Assembly: GCA_003153875.1 (NCBI GenBank)
Contig: PMBY01000399.1
Coordinates: 130 to 5,709 of the forward strand
Length of the DNA stretch: 5,580 bases
Direction of reading: 5' to 3'
Source of the DNA: Myxococcales bacterium
GTDB lineage: Bacteria; Myxococcota; Polyangia; Fen-1088
Shown piece by piece: positions 1 to 3,990 of this stretch. How positions within the stretch are numbered: position 1 is the first letter of the stretch; every line of letters starts with the position of its first letter. The translations under genes and the position numbers were made by a program. The notes under the pieces were generated by a model. The model did not search any database. It was not told where the DNA came from and saw nothing but the letters and a program-made list of their open reading frames with translations.

Positions 1-56
1 AGCCAGCGGCCCGGATCGTCGGCCGCAGTCGCCGCGGTGGTTTGAGGCAGCGCTTC

Positions 57-71
57 ACTGGCTGAGCCAGT
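57..71. repeat. 15-base perfect palindrome upstream of lgt
   Basis: ACTGGCT (57-63), a single central G (64) and AGCCAGT (65-71) form perfect 7-base arms. No T-run follows on either strand, so it is not a typical intrinsic terminator. The near-absence of a loop fits a protein-binding operator better than an RNA hairpin. It ends 33 bases before the lgt start. Its function is unknown. Confidence 0.5.
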
Positions 72-75
72 CGAC

Positions 76-87
76 TGTCGCGCGACA
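76..87. repeat. 12-base perfect palindrome upstream of lgt
   Basis: TGTCGCGCGACA reads the same on both strands. It lies four bases after the preceding palindrome and 17 bases before the lgt ATG, a position where a bound protein could affect transcription or translation initiation. GC-rich DNA produces such palindromes by chance, but two perfect ones in 31 bases is suggestive. The role is not known. Confidence 0.45.
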
Positions 88-104
88 TCGCGGTATGGTC
101 AATC

Positions 105-1199
105 ATGCATCCGATCCTCGTGCAGCTTCCCTCGAAGGTACTTTTCGTCGCGGCGCTGGTCTTGGCGGTTGTGTCTTTCGTGCGCAATCGAGTGCAGCGC
201 CGTCGCAACCCCAAGGTGCCGGCGTCATCCACCCCTTTGCTTCTGGTGGCCGGCGCGTGGGCGCTTATGGGACTGCGGGGCGGAACCTGGATTCCCTCGG
301 CCGGGGTGTTCGGCACGCCCTGGCTACCCGTGCCTATCTATTCCTACGGCGTGATGTTGACTACTGGCTTGGTGGTGGGCTGGTTCTTGGCCATGCGTCT
401 GGCCCGCAACGACGGTATCGGCAGCGAGGATGCCGGAGCCATCTACATGTGGACCGCGGTCTGGTCGATCGTGGGCGCTCGCCTGCTCTATGTCATCACG
501 CAGTTCCAGGAGTTTTCCAATCCCCTCGACATCGTCATGCTCAACAAGGGTGGGTTGGTGGCGTACGGCGGAATGCTGGGCGGTTTCCTGGCCAGCTGGT
601 ATGGCTGCCACCGGCGCAAGATCGCGCTTCTGCGTTGGGCTGATGCTTCCGCGCCGTCGGTGGTGCTGGGCACGGCCATCACGCGCGTGGGCTGCCTGCT
701 CTTCGGCTGCGACTACGGCAAGGTGTCGCACGTGGCCTGGGCCATCCGTTTCCCCAAGGACGCGCCTGCCTGGAAGGAACATGTGTACAACATGCACGCG
801 CTGGCCCCGGACTCGGCGTGGTCGCTGCCTGTCCATCCCACGCAGATCTACGAGACGCTGGGCGGGCTCGCGATTTTTGGCCTGGTCATGTACTTGCGTC
901 GGGTGCGCAAGTTCTCCGGCGAGGTGTTCTTGGGCTGGGTGATGGGCTACGGCATCGTACGGCCCATCATCGAGATCTATCGCGGTGACGACGACCGAGG
1001 CAGCGTCGGAACCCTGTCGACCTCGCAGTTCATCGGACTGGCCTCGGTCGCGGCGGGTCTTGGCCTGCTGGTCTACCTGGTCAAGCGCTACCGGGCTGAC
1101 CCAACAGCTGTCCGATTGTGGGAGATTCCCTTGCCCATCCCCGCCAAGGCAGGGCCCGAATCGAACCAACGTTCGCGCCGGCGCCGCAAGGGCCGCTGA
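105..1199 (+). CDS. lgt: Prolipoprotein diacylglyceryl transferase (Lgt)
   Basis: Lgt is an inner-membrane enzyme that moves the diacylglyceryl group from phosphatidylglycerol to the lipobox cysteine of prolipoproteins, the first step of lipoprotein maturation. The 364-residue product is strongly hydrophobic, with several membrane segments. Family landmarks are the N-terminal MHPIL, the YG pair at 81-82, KGGLVAYGG at 148-156, the R194-V-G signature, HPTQIYE at 244-250, and R286/E290, which align with E. coli R239/E243. The usual His of the GG motif (E. coli H103) is Tyr154, and E. coli N146 and E151 align with Cys197 and Cys202. Related GCF..GCCYG variants are, as I recall, known in the family. 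About 60 residues, including a hydrophobic stretch (12-26), separate MHPIL from the YG motif, making it longer than E. coli Lgt (291). The tail (355-364) is very basic. The ATG at 105 is chosen for MHPIL although no Shine-Dalgarno sequence is evident. Confidence 0.95.
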   Translation: MHPILVQLPSKVLFVAALVLAVVSFVRNRVQRRRNPKVPASSTPLLLVAGAWALMGLRGGTWIPSAGVFGTPWLPVPIYSYGVMLTTGLVVGWFLAMRLARNDGIGSEDAGAIYMWTAVWSIVGARLLYVITQFQEFSNPLDIVMLNKGGLVAYGGMLGGFLASWYGCHRRKIALLRWADASAPSVVLGTAITRVGCLLFGCDYGKVSHVAWAIRFPKDAPAWKEHVYNMHALAPDSAWSLPVHPTQIYETLGGLAIFGLVMYLRRVRKFSGEVFLGWVMGYGIVRPIIEIYRGDDDRGSVGTLSTSQFIGLASVAAGLGLLVYLVKRYRADPTAVRLWEIPLPIPAKAGPESNQRSRRRRKGR

Positions 1200-1265
1200 T
1201 CGGCGAGGTACAAGCGACGGGCTCACGCTGCGGCGGGAATTGGGGTATAAGGGTCCCCACTCATA

Positions 1266-1272
1266 GAGGGGG
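1266..1272 (+). promoter_or_regulatory. Strong Shine-Dalgarno sequence for the 1278 ATG
   Basis: GAGGGGG lies five bases ahead of the ATG at 1278, the best ribosome-binding site in the window. An in-frame GTG at 1272 would overlap this purine run and leave no suitable spacing, so the site decides in favour of ATG 1278. It stands out because lgt and the two GTG-started genes downstream have weak or no recognisable sites. Confidence 0.65.
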
Positions 1273-1277
1273 TGACC

Positions 1278-1853
1278 ATGAGTCTCAAGCGCAGCCACTC
1301 GGCGGGCATCCGCACCAGCTTCAGCAGCGGCAGCGACTCCGGCAGCAAGCTGGGTCGGCAGGAGCTATACGACGAGTTGAAGAAACTGGCCCAGTCCGGC
1401 CAAGTCTTCGCGCCCGTCGACATTGCATTGGCCATCGGCGCCGGTGAGGCGCTGGTGTCACGCTCACTGCTCGGCCTGGCGGCTGAGGGCTATTTGGAAA
1501 AGGTCAACACCGGCCAGTACCGGGCCACACCGTTCGCCGAGATTCCCCAAGCCGAGTTCCTCAAAGCCCTGGCTCGGGCCTCCAAGACCGATTCGACCCG
1601 CCAGCGCGACCTGTCCGAGATTGGTCGTCTCAAGCAGAACAACGACGTGATGCGTGCCAAGTTGCTTACGGCCATCGCCGAGAGGGATCACTATTTGGCG
1701 GCGCTCAAGCAGCATGGCATCGACCCTGGCCCCGTGCCCGCACCCGCGCCGGCTGCGCCCGTGCCGTCGGCTGGGCAGAACCCGCCTTCGCCCGAGCCGA
1801 TTGCCGAGGGCTCGCCGACCCCGTCCGGTGAGGGCGGCGCCGGCAATCCCTGA
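1278..1853 (+). CDS. Unrecognised winged-helix / coiled-coil protein
   Basis: I do not recognise this 191-residue protein as a named family. Four parts can be seen. Residues 1-25 are Ser/Gly-rich and likely flexible. Residues 28-83 resemble a winged helix-turn-helix: a first helix (ELYDELKKLAQSG), a second (PVDIALAIGA), a recognition-type helix (EALVSRSLLGLAAEGYLEK) and a wing ending in GQYR. Residues 105-146 are charged and heptad-like and probably form a helical coiled coil. From 149 the tail is rich in Pro, Ala, Gly and Ser and probably disordered. No signal peptide or membrane segment is seen, so it should be cytoplasmic. The stop lies 24 bases before the FHA gene, suggesting co-transcription with it. 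A DNA-binding regulator or nucleoid-associated protein is a reasonable inference; a protein-protein role for the wing fold is equally possible. Confidence 0.8.
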   Translation: MSLKRSHSAGIRTSFSSGSDSGSKLGRQELYDELKKLAQSGQVFAPVDIALAIGAGEALVSRSLLGLAAEGYLEKVNTGQYRATPFAEIPQAEFLKALARASKTDSTRQRDLSEIGRLKQNNDVMRAKLLTAIAERDHYLAALKQHGIDPGPVPAPAPAAPVPSAGQNPPSPEPIAEGSPTPSGEGGAGNP

Positions 1854-1877
1854 TCCGGCCGGGTCGTCCCGCACGCC

Positions 1878-2915
1878 GTGAAGATCCTGTCCCTTCGTTT
1901 TCGCATTCGGGCCGCCAGCGGGGCAGCGGCGGCAGCCTCCGTCGAGCGGGTGGTGGAGATCGAGCCGCACGAAGGCGATCTGGTGATTGGCCGTCGACGG
2001 GGTCAGGACATCGAGTTGCCTTTTGTTTCCGTGTCCGAGCAGCACGCGCGTCTGTCTCGGAGTGAAAAGGGTTGGCTGCTGGCCGATCTGGGCAGTGCCA
2101 ACGGCACGTTTCTCAATGGCCGCCGACTGACGCCGTTTGTGGCACAGGCGTTTTCGGCGGGTGACGTTTTGCGCCTGGCGAGCGTCGAGCTGATTTTCGA
2201 GGGCGAGGGCTCGCCCGGCCTGGGTGCCGACGGGCAGAAGGTCGAGCCCGAATCGACAGCCACTCTGGCGCGCCGTCTGGTGAGTGATCTCTTCGGGACG
2301 TCCCGGCCGGCCGAAGTGGCCCATCTCGTGGTGAGGGACGGCCCCGGGCAGGGGCGCGAATTGCGCCTTGAGGTTGTGGGCTGTCGCTACCGGGTGGGAC
2401 GGGGAACCGGCTGCAACTTGGTCGTGCCCGACGACGACATTTCGCGCGAGCACGCGGAGTTCGAACGTCGCTGGGACGGCGTGTTTGTGCGCGACCTCGA
2501 CTCGAAGAACGGTGTCTTGCTCATGGGCGAGCGCCTGGCAGGTGAGCGGCGGCTGTCTGACGGCGACGTCTTGCGTCTGGGCCAGACCACCTTTCGGCTG
2601 GAAGATCCCGAAGATCGCTACTTGCGGCAGCTGCAGGAAGTCGAGGCGCGGGCTTGCCAAACGGCCCAGGCCAGCCTGGGCGCCGAATCTGCGGCATCTG
2701 CCGACCTGGCTCGCCCAGCGGGTCAGGCGCCGCTTCTCGACACTCACACCCAGAGCGAGGTGGTAGGCCCCGGTCGGGTTGCGTTGTCGCAGGCCGGACT
2801 TGTCGCTCGGGGGCGGCGCTCGTCGTGGCATGCCCCGCTGGTCTTGATGGTCATTGCGGCCGTGGTGCTGGTCGGGGCGATCGCGCTCGCCCTGTCGTTT
2901 ATCTTGGGAACTTAG
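1878..2915 (+). CDS. Tail-anchored protein with two FHA domains
   Basis: The product is a 345-residue phosphothreonine-recognition protein. FHA domain 1 spans about residues 5-108, with G38-R39, S53..H56 and the loop LGSANGTFLNG (71-81). FHA domain 2 spans about 148-242, with G174-R175, S189-R-E-H192 and LDSKNG (207-212). Both keep the Gly-Arg, Ser-x-x-His and Asn-Gly residues of binding-competent FHA domains. Residues 243-315 form a low-complexity, Ala-rich linker. Residues 319-342 are one hydrophobic helix at the extreme C-terminus, so the FHA domains should face the cytoplasm as in a tail-anchored protein. The GTG at 1878 is chosen because the first FHA strand starts immediately after it; no Shine-Dalgarno sequence is visible, and translation may be coupled to the gene 24 bases upstream. 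No Ser/Thr kinase or phosphatase is in the window, so its partner is unknown. The domain call is firm, the biological role is not. Confidence 0.9.
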   Translation: MKILSLRFRIRAASGAAAAASVERVVEIEPHEGDLVIGRRRGQDIELPFVSVSEQHARLSRSEKGWLLADLGSANGTFLNGRRLTPFVAQAFSAGDVLRLASVELIFEGEGSPGLGADGQKVEPESTATLARRLVSDLFGTSRPAEVAHLVVRDGPGQGRELRLEVVGCRYRVGRGTGCNLVVPDDDISREHAEFERRWDGVFVRDLDSKNGVLLMGERLAGERRLSDGDVLRLGQTTFRLEDPEDRYLRQLQEVEARACQTAQASLGAESAASADLARPAGQAPLLDTHTQSEVVGPGRVALSQAGLVARGRRSSWHAPLVLMVIAAVVLVGAIALALSFILGT

Positions 2916-2934
2916 GCTAGAAGCAGTCTCAGCA

Positions 2935-3918
2935 GTGGATCTTCGAGCACCTCTCACATTTCGACCTGCGTACCAAACCCTGGTGTGGGGCGGGCGACGT
3001 CTGCAGCAATGGCGCCAGGACCTTCCGCCGGGGCCGATTGGCGAATCTTGGGACCTGGCGGATCATGAGCGCGGCATGAGCGTGGTCGCGCAGGGCCCGC
3101 TGGCCGGCCGCACGTTGCGCCAGTTGGTCGTTGAGGCCGGGCCCGCGCTGGTGGGCGCGGGTTTTCGCGGGGGCGTGTTCCCGCTCATGGTTAAGATGAT
3201 CGATGCGGCTGATCACCTGAGCGTCCAAGTTCATCCTGACGACGCCACAGCGTCGATTCTGGGCGCGGGCGCCCGTGGCAAGACCGAGTGCTGGGTGATT
3301 CTTTCCGACGGCGGTGTGCTATTCCAGGGAACGCGCCCGGGTGTCAGTCGCGAGGCTTTTGAACTCGCCCTGGTTGACCACACATTGGCCGCGACACTCA
3401 ATCGCTTCGAAGGCAGGGCAGGGGACGTCTTTTTTATCGAGGCGCGCACGGTGCACGCCTTGGGCGAAGGTTGCTTGCTCTACGAGATTCAGCAGACATC
3501 AGACACCACCTTCCGCGTGTACGACTGGGACCGCATGGGCCTGGACGGACGACCGCGGCCGCTGCACGTGGCCGAGTCACTCGCGACCATCGATTTCTCC
3601 CGCACTGGTTTCGGCCCGCTACGGCCGGCCTGGCGCACCGATTCCGCAGGCGGGATCGCGTCGCGCTCACTGGTCACCTGTCCCTGCTTTGCTGTGGAGC
3701 AATTTCGCATTTCTGCGGGAGCGACGTTGCGCCGTCTGACTCCGGACACCTGCGCGGTGGTCACCTGCATCGACGGGCGCGGCGTGCTCGCGACAGACGG
3801 GGGCGCACTTCCTCTCGTGCCTCTGCAGACTGCCTTGCTGCCCGCGGCTTGCGGAGCCTGGCAGGCGCGCAGCGAGACGGCCACGCTCGATCTCATCGTG
3901 GCCTCTCCTTGCTTCTGA
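2935..3918 (+). CDS. manA: Mannose-6-phosphate isomerase, class I (short form)
   Basis: The enzyme interconverts fructose-6-phosphate and mannose-6-phosphate in the cytoplasm, feeding GDP-mannose and surface polysaccharide synthesis or mannose use. With the GTG start at 2935 it has 327 residues, matching the short Bacillus-type class I enzymes rather than E. coli ManA (391). Zinc-site residues are visible: Q98 and H100 in VQVHPDD, E118 in GKTE, and H174 in RTVHALGEG. EIQQTSDTTFRVYDWDR (184-200) is the conserved active-site segment with its Arg (R195). The N-terminal PAYQTLVWGG (11-20) and GESWDL (36-41) also fit. The C-terminal part (about 245-327) is the second cupin-like domain and is more divergent. 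The in-frame ATG at 2854 would overlap the FHA gene and adds a low-complexity Arg-rich stretch, so GTG 2935 is preferred; only a weak AGAAG (2919-2923) precedes it. The 19-base gap to the FHA gene suggests one transcript. Confidence 0.93.
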   Translation: MDLRAPLTFRPAYQTLVWGGRRLQQWRQDLPPGPIGESWDLADHERGMSVVAQGPLAGRTLRQLVVEAGPALVGAGFRGGVFPLMVKMIDAADHLSVQVHPDDATASILGAGARGKTECWVILSDGGVLFQGTRPGVSREAFELALVDHTLAATLNRFEGRAGDVFFIEARTVHALGEGCLLYEIQQTSDTTFRVYDWDRMGLDGRPRPLHVAESLATIDFSRTGFGPLRPAWRTDSAGGIASRSLVTCPCFAVEQFRISAGATLRRLTPDTCAVVTCIDGRGVLATDGGALPLVPLQTALLPAACGAWQARSETATLDLIVASPCF

Positions 3919-3982
3919 CCAGAATCTCGCGGCGATCCGATACGTTGCTGCTAGGTCCACGAGATGCTGGTTAGTCGCCGCG
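3919..3982. terminator. Inverted repeats between convergent genes, possible terminator
   Basis: The first base after the manA stop begins an 11-base inverted repeat, CCAGAATCTCG (3919-3929) with CGAGATGCTGG (3960-3970), with one A-G mismatch and a 30-base loop. A second perfect 8-base repeat, CGCGGCGA (3928-3935) with TCGCCGCG (3975-3982), overlaps the first, so the two stems exclude each other. No T-run follows on either strand, so this is not a canonical intrinsic terminator. The position between the ends of manA and ffh suggests a bidirectional transcription-end or 3'-end-protecting structure. That role is an inference. Confidence 0.4.
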
Positions 3983-3990
3983 TCGAATGG

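Larger units (their letters stand above)
1..104. other. Leader upstream of lgt, no gene assigned
   Basis: No gene can be assigned here. Two plus-strand frames close early, with TGA at 43-45 and at 63-65, so either could be the 3' tail of a gene that begins before the window, but the stretch is too short to identify one. The third frame stays open into lgt but only as a shadow of it. The region contains two perfect palindromes (57-71 and 76-87). I found no convincing -35/-10 pair and no Shine-Dalgarno sequence directly ahead of the lgt ATG. Confidence 0.5.

Noticed and set aside
95..643. Plus-strand open frame starting ten bases before lgt in another frame
   Set aside because: Its translation is Gly/Arg/Ala-rich without motifs and overlaps the conserved part of lgt, so it is a shadow frame.
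1151..1170. CGAATCGAACC resembling the T-arm of a tRNA
   Set aside because: It lacks the exact GGTTCGAATCC-type pairing and there is no acceptor or anticodon stem around it. It lies inside the coding sequence for the Lgt C-terminus.
1272..1277. In-frame GTG at 1272 as start of the winged-helix gene
   Set aside because: It overlaps the purine-rich ribosome-binding site. The ATG at 1278 has correct spacing from that site.
324..1298. Minus-strand open frame (324 codons) opposite lgt
   Set aside because: Lgt on the plus strand is certain from its motifs. The antisense translation is His/Arg/Gln-rich with no membrane or domain pattern.
2854..2934. Upstream in-frame ATG that would extend manA by 27 codons
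   Set aside because: It overlaps the end of the FHA gene and encodes an Arg/Ser/Trp-rich stretch that is the shadow of the FHA membrane helix. Family similarity starts only after the GTG at 2935.
1464..2957. Long minus-strand open frame (497 codons) opposite the winged-helix and FHA genes
   Set aside because: It lies antisense to two genes with clear domain structure, and its translation is Arg/Gln/His-rich low-complexity sequence without recognisable motifs. It is typical of shadow frames in GC-rich DNA.
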